A model generated the notes under the pieces. That model worked only from the letters and a program-made list of their open reading frames with translations, made no database searches and was not told the origin of the DNA. Shown here piece by piece: positions 48,455 to 59,031 of a stretch of DNA of 64,000 nt. Location: positions 955,513-1,019,512 of the forward strand of contig NW_008705568.1 of NCBI RefSeq assembly GCF_000186865.1, in the 5' to 3' direction. Both the position numbers and the translations under genes were made by a program. Origin of the DNA: Aureococcus anophagefferens. Taxonomy: Eukaryota; Sar; Pelagophyceae; Pelagomonadales; Pelagomonadaceae. Every line of letters begins with the position of its first letter. The first letter of the stretch is position 1.

Positions 48455-51400
48455 GAGCTACAGGAGGCCTACTCGCCTTCCGGGCACGGCTCTCGACGAG
48501 GGCCAACCTGCTCGTGCAGCGGGGCTCGTCGGAACTCGGGACGTTCGGGTATGTCAGGTGGTGGGACCGGGTCATGTCGGACAGGCTCATGTGGGTCTAC
48601 CGAGCCCTCGACCGCGGCCACGCAGCTTCGGCCCTCCTCGAGTCCGCTCTGGCACGGCTCCAGCGTCGGTTCGCCCGGGCCTCCCCGGTCTTGGAGTCCC
48701 CTGACGCGGCCGGCGGGAAGTGGCTGTGGGCGCCCTCCGCCCACGACGGCGGTTTCCTTGGGACCCTCTCCGTCTGGTGCGGCTCGAACGGGATCTCCCT
48801 CCGCGGGTCCCCCGGGCTCGCAGGCTCCGTGCCCGGCGAGGAGGCCTCTGTGGCCGACCTCGCCGCACGGCCGGCGCATGCTGTCCAGCGCGCATGTTCC
48901 GCGTTCCAGGCGTGGTGGCCCTCCGACTTTACCCTTCTCGACGGCGCGACATTCTCCGACGGCCCTGTCGCCTGCGACGAGACCGAAGGCCGCGGCATCC
49001 TGGCTTCGATACGGGCTGCGCTCGACGTGTCCCCCGCGGGGCTCATCTCTGACGATCTGGCGACGCCCGACCGCGTCTCCCTGGGCAACTCGATCGCTCC
49101 CGGGCAGGTCCTCTTCTGGCCCTTGGGCATTGAGCCGCCGGAGGTGGCCGGCGCCCCGGCCATGGGCCTCTTCGCGGTCCGCTCCGTTTCGGGGACCTCC
49201 TTCCGGGCGGTCCGCCTCGCGCGGCGAATCTACCTCGGCCGGCGCGACCAGTGGCCCGTGGGCACCAGGGCGACGATGAAGTGCCACAAGGTCTACTACG
49301 AGGGGGTGATCGCCCTGGTGGAGCGCAACTTTACGACGGTCTCGTGGCCGGACCCGGACGAGGAGCCCGCTCGCGAGAAGCACGCGCACGTCCACCCTTT
49401 CACCCAGAACACGGTCGCGTTCACTTCCACCTCGGTCTGGCCTGGCGATGATGCGCAATGGGTCGAGGACGGTCCTCCCGTCGTCTTCCACGGCTCGCAC
49501 GGGGTCAAGCTCCCGGTATCGCGTAGCGCCCTGCAGCGCCCGGACTGCAGTCGTGTTCCGGTGAAGGTTCTGCTGTCCGGTCGCTTTCAGGCTGCGCTCG
49601 CGTCGTCGTGGTCGTGGGCAGGCTCCTCTGGCACGGCCCCGACAGTGGCCAGGCTGGCCGCTCCTCCTCATGGACCCCCCGGTTCCCCCGGTCCGCCGCC
49701 TCCGGTCGCGGTCATGGAGCAGGTTGGCTTCTCCCCGCACTCCACGGTGATCTCGGAACGCTTGCACACGTTGCGGCCAAACCGCCGGGCAGGGACGCTG
49801 GCGGTGACCGACGGCGCCCTCGTCCTCGAGGACGGCTCCTCCGGTGGGGTGCTCCTTCTCCCGGGCCAGGACCTCCCAGTCGTCTGGGCGCGTTCCGACA
49901 GCCCCGGGCGGTGCCGCCCCTCGTCGTATCGGTCCGAGGCCAACGGGCTGCTCGATGCTCTACGCATGGCATGGGCCCTCGGAGCGCCGGCCCCCATCGC
50001 CGTCTATCTGGACAACGCGGCAGTGGTGCGGGTCTTCCAGGACTGTGAGTCTCGGAACGTCTCGTGCTCCGTCGATGTCTGGGATGAGATTCGCTGGTGG
50101 AAGGGGCGCTGGCGTCCCGGTGACGTATCAGTGGCCTGGACGTCCGGGCACGCCGAGCGCCGAGAGCCCGACCAGCGGAAATGGTCGGACCTCGACCTCC
50201 TTAACCATCTCGCTGACGGCATGGCAGGCGAGGGCCGACGGTACGTCCCCAGGGACTTCGGTTTCGACCACGGCCGCCGTTGGCAGATATGGCTCGGCGG
50301 GCTCCGGGTCGTGGATGTTCGCGATGCCCACCCGCTATTGGAAGCGATCGGCCTACGGCGGACACTCGAGTACGCCCCCAAGGATGGCTCCGACGCGCGG
50401 GTTCCGTATGCTCCGAACCAGTCGTTCACCCGGCTCTTCGCGCGACGCAAGGAGGTGCGCGAGCGGGCGGAGTCCGCGAAGTTCATGTGGGGCCAACTGG
50501 CCACACTCTCGCGGCTCTCGTCGTGGAAGGCCCTCCACCCCGATGGCCGCGCGGAGCGCCAGTGCCGTTGCTGCGGGCGTTCCCCCGAGACCCTGATGCA
50601 CCTCTTGGTTTCTTGCTTGGCCCCTGCGGTGGTGGCGGTGCGGACGGCGTTTCACGGCAACGTCGTTGCGGCAGTGCGAACATACGCGGCGCCCCGAAGC
50701 GGCGGCCTGAGCGCAGCAGTCCTCTCGGACCTCCTCCGGCGGGCCCTGACCCTTCTCCCCGACGGCGCTCTCCGCTCCGGGGAGGGCACCCTGGCGGAGA
50801 CCCGGGCCCTGCGGTTCGTGACCGGTCACTTTCCGTCTAGCCCTCTTTTTGACGGGGTCGCCGCCAAGGGCGAGGCAGCCGTCTCGCAGTTCATCCGGAA
50901 GTTCCGGGCGCTGTGTTCCGGCGAGCTCTGGTGGCCGATCTGGGATCTCTGTCGCGGCTCTTCTGGCGAGGACGTCGCGGGCCTGGGGGGCGCCGACGAG
51001 CTGGACGAGGGCCGCTCTGATGACGACGGCGACGGCTAGCCTCACAGGGCCTCGGCCGGCGGTCCGCCCCGCCCCGCGGCGCGCGGCGGCTGGCCCCCCC
51101 TTTCTTCTTCTTCCCCCTCTTTCCCCCGCTCGCCCCCGGTCACTGACTCCGGGCCTGCCCGGTGTCGGGGAGCGAGCCCCCTCCGACTCTCCCTTCCGCT
51201 ATCTTGGCGCGCGGCCTCGTCCGTCTCGGCAGGGCCATCTACCCTGGCTTGGCTCGCCGCGCTCCCCCCGCCGTCCCCGACGGCCGTCGATTGATCTCCA
51301 GCCCGCGGGGTCTCTCGACGACTTGCTACCGCGGCTTCCCACCGTCCAGTCCGTTGTGAGGGGCTGACAGACGGGCCTCCTCAACTGGCTTCGCCTTGGG

Positions 51401-51545
51401 CGGGCGTTTCCGGTTACCTGCACACCTCGGCTCTCGGCTGAGTGATCCTTCCGATCTCCGACCTGATCCGCGTGCGCCGACGGCCGCCCACGGGCCGCCG
51501 TCCTAGTCCCACGTTAAAGCACCCATAATAATAATAATACACGAG
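48455..51545 (+). mobile_element. 5'-truncated non-LTR retrotransposon (LINE) with RNase H
   Basis: Contains the C-terminal part of a LINE ORF (see 48514-51039), a pyrimidine-rich 3' UTR, and a terminal (TAA)n-like tract CATAATAATAATAATAC at about 51525-51541, a typical LINE tail. The reverse transcriptase core is absent. Codon use is clearly less GC-ending than in neighbouring genes. In the ORF frame, the first stop upstream is at 48454, which sets the apparent left limit. Confidence 0.8.
48514..51039 (+). pseudogene. LINE ORF2 remnant: RT tail, RNase H and Cys-His motif
   Basis: An open frame continuous back to 48457, about 840-860 residues with no internal stop. Seen: ANLLVQRGSSELGTFGYVRW upstream resembles the region after LINE reverse transcriptases. 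An RNase H-like domain near residues 430-570 has LAVTDGALVLEDGSSGGVLL, the Glu in SYRSEANGLLDALRMAWALG, the Asp in IAVYLDNAAVVRVF, and WTSGHAERREP with a later Asp in LADGMAG. A zinc-knuckle-like CRCCGRSPETLMHLLVSC follows. That RNase H plus CCHC order fits I/Tad-like LINEs. Without an RT core it cannot be autonomous. The long intact frame suggests recent insertion. Confidence 0.78.
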
Positions 51546-51719
51546 CCCTAACCAGTAACCACACCCCCGGTCAAAAAAGGGAAGTATCTTGCGACTCATC
51601 GAGCAAGTATCCATGATAGGGATCAGCTCGCGAGGGCGCTTTCATTTTCATTGCAGGAACGCCGCGCAAGGGCCCGCCCGCACCGCATGAGCACCTCGGT
51701 GACGCCGAAGTGAAAGGCC
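51040..51719. other. LINE 3' UTR, ATA microsatellite and upstream region of the WD40 gene
   Basis: 51040-51520 is pyrimidine-rich (runs of CCCC and TTCTTCTTC) and belongs to the LINE tail. A short ATA repeat follows at about 51525-51541. 51545-51719 is more A/T-rich and should contain the promoter and 5' UTR of the gene starting at 51720. No gene is seen. Confidence 0.6.
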
Positions 51720-52272
51720 ATGGCTTCCAAGCTCAAGCAGAGCCTGACGTCGGCCCAGGAAATGGAGTCGACCCTGGGCAACGTCCTGAGCGCCGCGGTG
51801 CGCGAGGCCACGGCGCCGTTCCAGGCGAAGCTCGAGCGGCTGGAGGCGGAGAACCAGGCGCTCAAGGCGCGGCTCTCGGCCTTCGAGGCGCGGTCCGAGC
51901 TCGCGAACCCGCAAGAAACCTCCGGGTCCGAGAAGAAGCCCGCCGATGACGCGGAGGAGGCGCAGATGGTCGCCGTGCTCCGGGACTTCACGCCGCTGTG
52001 CAAGCTCGAGGCGCCGCGGCGGCTCGTCGCCGCTCCGGAGCTGAAGCGCAGCGAGGGGTGGGTCGCGACGTCGCGCGCGAGCGCCGAGTCCGTCGCCGCG
52101 CTTCGTCCGCTCGTCGCGGAGCTGGAAAAGGTCATCGGCGCGGCGGTGGCGGCGCGCCTCGGGGAGGCGCGGATCTTCTCGCGCTGCGTCGCGGTCGTCG
52201 AGGAGGGCAACCGAGACTTTCGAGCCGTCTACAATTCGATGTGGACGACCATCGCCCACGCGGACGCCGAGG

Positions 52273-52361
52273 GCCTCGCCCAGCGTCGTGCGACAGGAGT
52301 GTTTTTTCGCGTGAACTTCGCCTGAAGATGTGAAGAAATCCGACCCCGTCGCACTCGGTAG
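52273..52361 (+). mobile_element. Introner, family C copy 2 (89 bp, GC-AG)
   Basis: Target duplication GCCTCGCC. The interior is 96% identical to the copy at 430-518 (three substitutions), with ends CAGCGTCGTGCGAC and GTCGCACTCGGTAG. Same length, same orientation to the gene and same GC donor as copy 1. Excision gives DAEGLAAYAAAVAKL. Confidence 0.92.
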
Positions 52362-53556
52362 GCCTCGCCGCCTACGCGGCCGCGGTCGCAAAGCTCACGG
52401 ACCTGCCCGGCGCGGGCGCGAAGCAGCGCGCGGGACGACGTCGTCGCGCTCTACGAGGACGCCGCGCGCGCGAAGCCCGGCTTCGACGCGCTCGTGAAAG
52501 AAATCGCGGCGCGCGTCCCCGCCGTCGAGCTCTCCCTGCCCGCGGGCCTGAAGTCGACCGCGCGAATCGTCGAGAAGAGCCTCTTCCGCGTCGACGCGCC
52601 GCCCGGCACCGTCGACGGCGTCTTCGACGTCGTCCGGGGCATGCTCGTCGCCCCGTCGATGGCCGCCGTCGCCGCGGTGGTCAAAGCTTTCGGCTCGAAC
52701 TCTCGCGTCGTCCTCACGCGCGTGAAGAACCGCTACGACGACGCCGCCGCGAGCGCCGGCGGCTGGCGCGACCTCATGCTCAACTTCTACCTCGCCGACG
52801 ACGACGCGAAGCACGTGTGCGAGGTCCAGGTCGTCCACCGCCAGATGCTCGTTGCGCGCGCGGGCCTCTCGGGCCACAGCGTCTACAACCGTTCGCAACG
52901 CCTCCGAGCTCTGCGAGTACATGGAGAGCTGCTGCGTCGGCCGCCTCGGCTGGACGGCGGAGCACGCGGACCGCGCCGGCTTCGCGCTCGCGGACCGCAT
53001 CAGGGTCGGGCTCGCGACGGACGCCGAGGCCCGGGCCGGCGGCTTCTCCAAGGAGGCGCTCGCGATCAAGAAGCTGCTCCGCGCCATCGCGACGACGACG
53101 ACGACGACGTCGATGCCGACCGCCGCCGGTGCCTCCAGCTCCACCTCGACGCGCGCCAGGCCTTCGACATCGAGAACGCCAAGACGCGCCGCGAGGCGGA
53201 AGCGATCGACGCTGCCCTCGCCAAGGCCATGAAGAAGGGCGACGTCTCGCGCCTCTCGAAGCTCAAGGCGAAAGCGGAGCAGCTGCGCAAGAAACTCGCC
53301 GCGCTCCAGGCCGGCGCGCCCGAAGACGTCGCGCGCCGCCTCCGGGCCGCGGGCGCGTCCGTCGGCGACGTCTACTTCGCGCAGCGAGCGCGGAAGGAAA
53401 TCCGCGCTGCCGTCGCGACCTTCGAGGCCGAAGGCGACGCGGACGCGGTCGCGATGCTGCGGGAAAAGATGGCGGAGTTGCGGGCAGACGAGGCGCGCTG
53501 CGGCTTCGAGAGCTTGATTCCCGATGTGGTCGCCGCCGCCGGCTTTGCGGTGCCGT

Positions 53557-54353
53557 GCTATACGGCGTCGGCATCGGGCGACAAGACGGTCCGGCTCTGG
53601 GGCGTCGACGACGGCGAGTGCAAGCGCGTGCTCCAGGGGCACTCTGGAGAGGTAAACTCCGTGGCGTTCGCGCCGACGCGACCGGGCGAGGCGGCGCTGC
53701 TGGCGTCGGCATCGGACGACAAGACGGTCCGGCTCTGGGGCGTCGAGGACGGCGAGCGCACGCGCGTGCTCGAGGGGCACTCGGATTTTGTGATCTCCGT
53801 GGCGTTCGCGCCGGCGCGGCCGGGCGAGGCGGCGCTGCTGGCGTCGGGATCGAAGGACAACACGGTCCGGCTCTGGGGCGTCGACGACGGCGAGTGCAAG
53901 CGCGTGCTCAAGGGGCACTCGAATACGGTATACTCCGTGGCGTTCGCGCCGGCGCGGCCGGGCGAGGCGGCGCTGCTGGCGTCGGCGTCGAGCGACAACA
54001 CGGTCCGGCTCTGGGGCGTCGACGACGGCGAGTGCAAGCGCGTGCTCAAGGGGCACTCGGATACGGTATACTCCGTGGCGTTCGCGCCGGCGCGGCCGGG
54101 CGAAGCGGCGCTGCTGGCGTCGGGATCGAAGGACAGGACGATCCGGCTCTGGGGCGTCGACGACGGCGAGTGCAAGCGCGTGCTCGAGGGTCACTCTGAT
54201 GAGATAAACTCCGTGGCGTTCGCGCCGGCGCGGCCGGGCGAAGCGGCGCTGCTGGCGTCGGGATCGGACGACAAGATGGTCCGGCTCTGGGGCGTCGACG
54301 ACGGCGAGTGCAAGCGCGTGCTCGAGGGGCACTCGAATGACGTATGGTCCGTC
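53557..54353 (+). repeat. Six tandem 138-bp WD40 coding units
   Basis: Each 46-residue unit follows the pattern ASxSxDxTVRLWGVDDGECK, then RVLxGHSxxVxSVAFAPARP and GEAALL. Differences between units cluster at a few positions: SGD/SDD/SKD/SSD, and the residues after GHS (GEVN, DFVI, NTVY, DTVY, DEIN, NDVW). The remainder is nearly invariant at DNA level. Confidence 0.92.
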
Positions 54354-54386
54354 AATATCGGCTACGTCCTGCCAGATCAAGACTGA

Positions 54387-54751
54387 ACTCGGAGCCTTGC
54401 TCACCATGGCGGCTTGAGAAACGATCCCCGGCGACCCCCCTTCGAAGAGTCTGACACGGACGCGCACCCCTGCCTCGGCGCGTCGAAGCAACCCTACTTC
54501 TCGCGCCATTCAGAACGCCTGCAGGGGGGTTCTAGAGGGCTTCTACGCGCATCGGGGGAGCGTTTACATACGCGTAAGCGTGACCTCGCGTCCGGATTAC
54601 GCCGCTGACGGACGAGCGAACGCCTGCTCGGTTGCTTGAAGTAAACTTTACGCCAAAGAAGCAGCCCCTGTTCAAAAACTCGTCAAATGGGGCAGCCAGT
54701 TCCGTAGAGTTCACGCGGGCCAGAGCCACACCGGAGCACACAAACCCCCCT
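54387..54751. other. Intergenic region between the WD40 and coiled-coil genes
   Basis: About 365 bp without a sustained coding frame. Base composition is mixed and lower in GC than the flanking genes. A frame extending back from 54752 to 54632 (KKQPLFKNSSNGAASS) lacks GC-ending codons and is treated as 5' UTR. No repeat or RNA gene is recognised. Confidence 0.6.
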
Positions 54752-57700
54752 ATGGCGGCGTCGCTGCCGCTGAAGCGCGCGAAGCACCGGGAGGCGTTCG
54801 TCCGCGCCGCGCAGCGGGCCGCGGCGGCGGACGCGCGCCTCGACGAGGTCGACGTCATGCGCGTGGTCGCGGCCCTCAAGGAGCGGCTCAAGTTCAGCGA
54901 GGCGCGCGCGGCCCGGGCCGAGGCCTCGAACGCTGCGCTCCGCGACTCGCCGGGCGGCGGCGGCGACCGGTCGAACGAGGCGCTCGAGGCCGCGTTCGAG
55001 AAGCTCCGCGAGGAGTACGAGGGCCTGAGCCGGACCCTCAACGACAAGCTCGCCGAGGAGGCCGCGGCCGCGGAGGCGCCGCCGCCCGCCGCCGCCGACG
55101 CCGACGCGGACGCGCGGCTCGCGGCCGCGGCCGCCGAAGCGACGGAGCTCGGGGCCAGGGCCGCGGAGCTCGAGTCGCGGCTCGCGGCGGCGGACGCCGA
55201 CGTTTCGCGGCTCCGGGCCGAGGCCGTGGACCTGCGGGCGGCCCTCGCCGAGGCGCGGCAGGTCGACGAGACGGCGGCGACGGAGGCCCGCGAGGAGGCC
55301 GAGCGCCGGGCCGCGGACCGACACCGCTTCGACGCGGCGCGGATCGCGGAGCTCGAGGGCGCCGCGAAGCAGTCGGACGAGGCCGCGGCGGACGCGGCGA
55401 AGCGCGCGGCGGGCGCCGAGGCGCTCCTCGCCGAGGCCGAGGCGCGCCTCCGCGACGCCGTTGCCGCGCCCTCGGCGGCCGCGGCGCCGTCGTCGCCGCT
55501 GACGTCCTACGAGGCGCAGATCGCCGCGCTGACCGAGGAGCTCGGCGCCAAGGACGGCGCCATCGCGAGCCTCGAGGAGCAGCTCGGCAGCGCCGAGGCC
55601 AAGGTCGCCTTCCTCGAGGGCCACCTCGGCAAGCGCGGCCGCCGCGCGGGACGCGAACAACCGCTCGATCGGAGGCGCGCTTCTTTTCGGAAGAGAGTCG
55701 TTTTTCTCGCGCCCGAAAAACCGCGTCGCATCGCAGGCTCGACGCGCACCTCCAGTCGCTCGCGGTCGCGCGCGACGACGACGACGGCGCCGCCGCGCGG
55801 GGCCGCGCGGACGTCGACGCGGCGGATGCGGCCGCGGCCGCGGACTTCGACGCCGACGCGGCGGCGGCGACGCTCGCCGACGACGTCGCCGCGACGCCGG
55901 CGTCGCCGTCGGCCTACAGCGAGCTCGTGACGCCGCGCAAGGAGCGGGCGTCGCCGGCCGACGCGTCGCCCGCGTCGTCGGACGACGACCTCGACGCGTC
56001 GCGCCCGGGGCCGCGAAAGGGTGATGCAACGTCGCTTCAACGTGAGTGTTCCACGCGCGCGCGTTTCGGCAAAACAATCAGCGCTTCGAGAGCGCTCCGA
56101 GAGATGATCGCTCGTCCAAAGATGAGCCGAAACGAGTGGAAAACGGCCGAGAGAGGAGCCTTTGACGCTGGGAAGTTCGCATCTTTTCGCGGCCCAGGTC
56201 GCGCCAGGAGCTCGAGCTCGCGCGCGCGGCCCTCGAGGGCGCCGACGCCGTCGAGCGCGAGCTGCGCGCCGACGTCGCCCAGCGCGACGCGGACCTCGCG
56301 GCCGCGCGCGAGGCGGCCGCGGCGCTCGAGGCCGCCGCGGCGACGGCCGCGGCCGCGCGCGACGCCGCCGACGCGGGCCGCCGCGGCGACGCCGAGGCCG
56401 CCGCGGCCGGCGTCGCCGCCGCGGCCGAGGGCCGGGCCNNNNNNNNNNNNNNNNNNNNNNNNNNNNNNNNNNNNNNNNNNNNNNNNNNCCGCCGCGGCCG
56501 CGACGACCGACGCCGCGGCGCGGTGCCGCGAGGCGAACCTGCGCGACGACGCGCGGTCGACGGCCGTCGCGGCCGCCGAGGCCGCGGCCGCGGGCCTCCG
56601 GGCGACGGCCGACGGCGCCCTCGCCGACAAGCTCGCGGCCGTCGAGGCGCGGGCCGCCGCGGAGCGCGCGCGCGACGCGGCCCAGGCCGACGCGCTCGAC
56701 GCGGAGACGCGGCTCGCGTCGTCGAAGATGGCCGCGTCCGCGGCCGCGCAGGAAAAGGGTGCTTCAACACCGCTTACAGGTGCTCGTTCCGCGCGCGCGC
56801 GTTCCAAGGAAAACACCCACGCTTCGATAGCGCTCCAAGAGATGATCGCTCGTCCAAAGGTCAGCCGAAACGAGTGGGAAATGGCCGAACGAGGAGCCGC
56901 TGAGGTCGCACCCTTTCGCCGCGCAGGTCCGCGGCGGCGCAGGACCGAGACGCGGCGCGCGCGGCCCTCGAGACGCTCGGCGCGGCCCGCGACGCGGACC
57001 TGGGCGCCGCTACCGCGGCCCGCGACGACCGCGACGGCGCCGTCGGCGCCGTGCTGGCGACGTACCGCCAGCGCGCGCTCGACTTCGAGGCCGCGGCGTG
57101 CAAGGCCCGCGCGGACGCGGAGACCGTCGCGGGCGCGCGCGTCGAGGTGTCGTCGGCGGAGGCCGCGGCGGCGCGCGCGGACCGCGAGGCCGCGGCCGTG
57201 GACCGGCACCACGCGGCCCAGGACCGCGCCCAGGCCGCGACGGAGCGGCTGGTGGCGGATCGCGCGCGGGCCGCGGATCTGGACGCGGCCGAGCGCGAGT
57301 GGCGCGACCGCATCGCCGCCGCGGAGCAAGCGGCCGAGGAAGCCGAGGCCAAGTACCGCGCGTCCCTCAAGGAGGCCGACGAGGAGAAGCGGACGCGGGC
57401 CCACGGGCACCTCGGCTACGCGTGGGAAGCCGCGGCGCCGCCGACGCCCGACCGGCCGCCCGTCGCCCGGTCGCCCAAGGACGAGCGCGCCCTCGCGGAC
57501 CGGGAGGGGGCCGCGGCCGCGCGCTTCGACGCGAAGCTCGCGGAGGCGGCGTTCCGCGGCGCGACGGAGGAGCGGGGCCGCCTCGCGGACGCGTGGCGGA
57601 GCGCCGAGGGCGACCGGGCCCTCGCCGCGAGCGACCGCGCGGCCGCGGCCGCCGACCGCCTCGCGGCGGCCGCCGAGCGGCGCCACGCGGCGGGCGAGCG

Positions 57701-58837
57701 CGACCGCTTGGCCGAGGAGCGGGCCGCGGAGCCCGCGGCCGCCGCGGCGCCGGACCGGACCGACGCCCGGTGCCGGGCCGTGGCGGCCGCGGCGCTCGCG
57801 GCCACCTTCGCGCGCGCGGCGCGCGCGCGGCGCCTCGAGCGCGGCGCCGCGCGCGGCGCCTGGGTCGCGCTCCGGCGCGCCGCGGACGCCGCGGCGCTCC
57901 TCGGCGAGGGCCGCCTCGCGCGGGGCGTCGCCGTACGGCTGGCCGCGGGCCGCGCGACCGCCGCGCGGCTCCGGCGCGGCCTGCGGGCCCTGGCCGCGGG
58001 CGCCCCCGCGCTCCCGGCGCCGCCGGCGCCGCCGCCGCCCGCGGCGCCGCCCGCGCCCCCCGTCGACGGCGCGCGGCTGCGGCGCGCCGAGGAGGTCGCG
58101 GAGCGCGCGGAGCGCACGCGCGAGGCCGCGCGGCTCGCCTGGGGCGGCGGCGACCCGGGCTGGGCCGACGGCGGCTTCGACGCCGACGCGCGGCGGGGCG
58201 ACGGCGCGGTCCTCTTCCAGCGGAGCGCGCGCGCGCCCGGCGGCGTCGTCGGCGTCGACGGCAAGCGCGTCTGCTCCGCGTTCCAGTTCGGGAGCTGTGC
58301 GGCGCGCCGGCGTCTGTTTTTTTCTTGGAGACGTCGTCGAGTGACCCTTCCCGACCGCAGGCGAGGCCCAGGGCCAGACGGGCCTCGTCGTCCACCGCAA
58401 CGCCGACGGCTCGAGCGAGTGGCTCTGGCACGCGTGCGTCGCCTGCGCGCGGAGCACGGGCAAGCTCGCGACGCACGCGCGCTTCGGGCCCAACGGCCGG
58501 TCGTCCGGGTGCCCGATCGCGGACGCGCCCGCGGGGCCGCTCCGCGCGCGGCCCCTCGGCACCGGCGACGTCCGGCGCAACGCGGCCCACCTCGAGCAGA
58601 TCAAGCACCAGGAGCGCTGCATCGCCGACTACGAGCGCGTCCGCCCGCGCCCGCGCGCGGCCGCGAAACGCCGACGCGCCCCCCCCGCGCAGGCACCAGC
58701 GCAACGACCTCATGTCGGCCCTCGCGACGGCCCTCACGCGCCTCAACAGCCTCGGCGCGTCCTACCCGCACTGGGTCTGGGAGAAGTACGAGCACGGCCG
58801 CAACCAGCGCTACACCTACTTCCACGCCAACGTCTAA
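54752..58837 (+). CDS. Long Ala/Arg-rich coiled-coil protein with two introners and a sequence gap
   Basis: Six exons, roughly 54752-55650, 55734-55997, 56198-56735 (containing a 50-N gap), 56927-58296, 58362-58650 and 58713-58837. The protein is almost entirely heptad-like (LKERLKFSEARAARAEASNA, AEAVDLRAALAEARQVDETA, LADRARAADLDAAEREW-type), suggesting a long rod. Near the end it changes to a globular Cys-containing part: KRVCSAFQFGSC, then WLWHACVACARSTGKLATHA, and the tail YPHWVWEKYEHGRNQRYTYF. Conventional intron borders were placed by frame change and are approximate. A structural or centrosomal-type role is only a guess. Confidence 0.65.
55998..56197 (+). mobile_element. Introner, family A (200 bp, GT-AG), variant ends
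   Basis: Target duplication GTCGCGCC. The ends GGGGCCGCGAAAGG and TTTTCGCGGCCCAG differ from the GGGCAGGACAAG type, yet the interior is family A in the reversed orientation. Excision gives DLDASRQELELARAAL. Confidence 0.9.
56439..56488. other. Assembly gap (50 N)
   Basis: Fifty Ns lie inside the coiled-coil gene. The flanking sequence is an Ala-rich GC repeat that is hard to assemble, so the true gap length may differ from 50. The reading frame on both sides is compatible with the stated length. Confidence 0.99.
56736..56926 (+). mobile_element. Introner, family A (191 bp, GT-AG), variant ends
   Basis: Target duplication GTCCGCGG(C). Ends GCGCAGGAAAAGGGTGC and GCACCCTTTCGCCGCGCAG. The interior carries CGTCCAAAGGTCAGCC, a diverged core. 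Same orientation as the neighbouring copy at 55998. Excision gives SKMAASAAAQDRDAARAAL. Confidence 0.88.
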
Positions 58838-59031
58838 ACGTCGCCGTGATAAAATTGAAACCACACGGAACTTCAACCTAGGACGGTATGCCTGCAACAT
58901 GACTTTGTATCCTAAACACTAAAACCGCTCGAGACCATCGTCTGGGCTCGGCGGTGCTGCCCCCCGTTCCCCGCGCGGCGGCCCCGGCGGCGCCCCCTCG
59001 TCCCCGCGCGGCGGCGGACCCGGCGGCCGCC

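Larger units (their letters stand above)
51720..54386 (+). pseudogene. RelA/SpoT-like domain protein with six near-identical WD40 repeats; several frame breaks
   Basis: N-terminal coiled coil (LERLEAENQALKARLSAFEA), then a helical region containing DFTPLCKLEAPRRLVAAPEL, then an introner (52273-52361). A RelA/SpoT-like fold follows (GVFDVVRGMLVAPSMAAV, LTRVKNRYDDAAASAGGWRD, VCEVQVVHRQMLVARAGLSG), then a charged coil (LSKLKAKAEQLRKKLAAL), then six WD40 units to the stop. Three one-base frame changes are needed near 52420, 52885 and 53090 to keep the conserved sequence in frame. They may be assembly errors, small introns or decay. RelA/SpoT relatives make or degrade (p)ppGpp; activity here is unproven. 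Repeats this alike suggest a recognition surface. Confidence 0.7.

Noticed and set aside
53557..54353. Regular 138-bp repeats as a possible satellite or CRISPR-like array
   Set aside because: They are in-frame WD40 coding units with no spacers.
55650..55734. Intron in the coiled-coil gene as a family C introner
   Set aside because: Similar size (about 85 bp) but no sequence match to the 89-bp family and no clear duplication.
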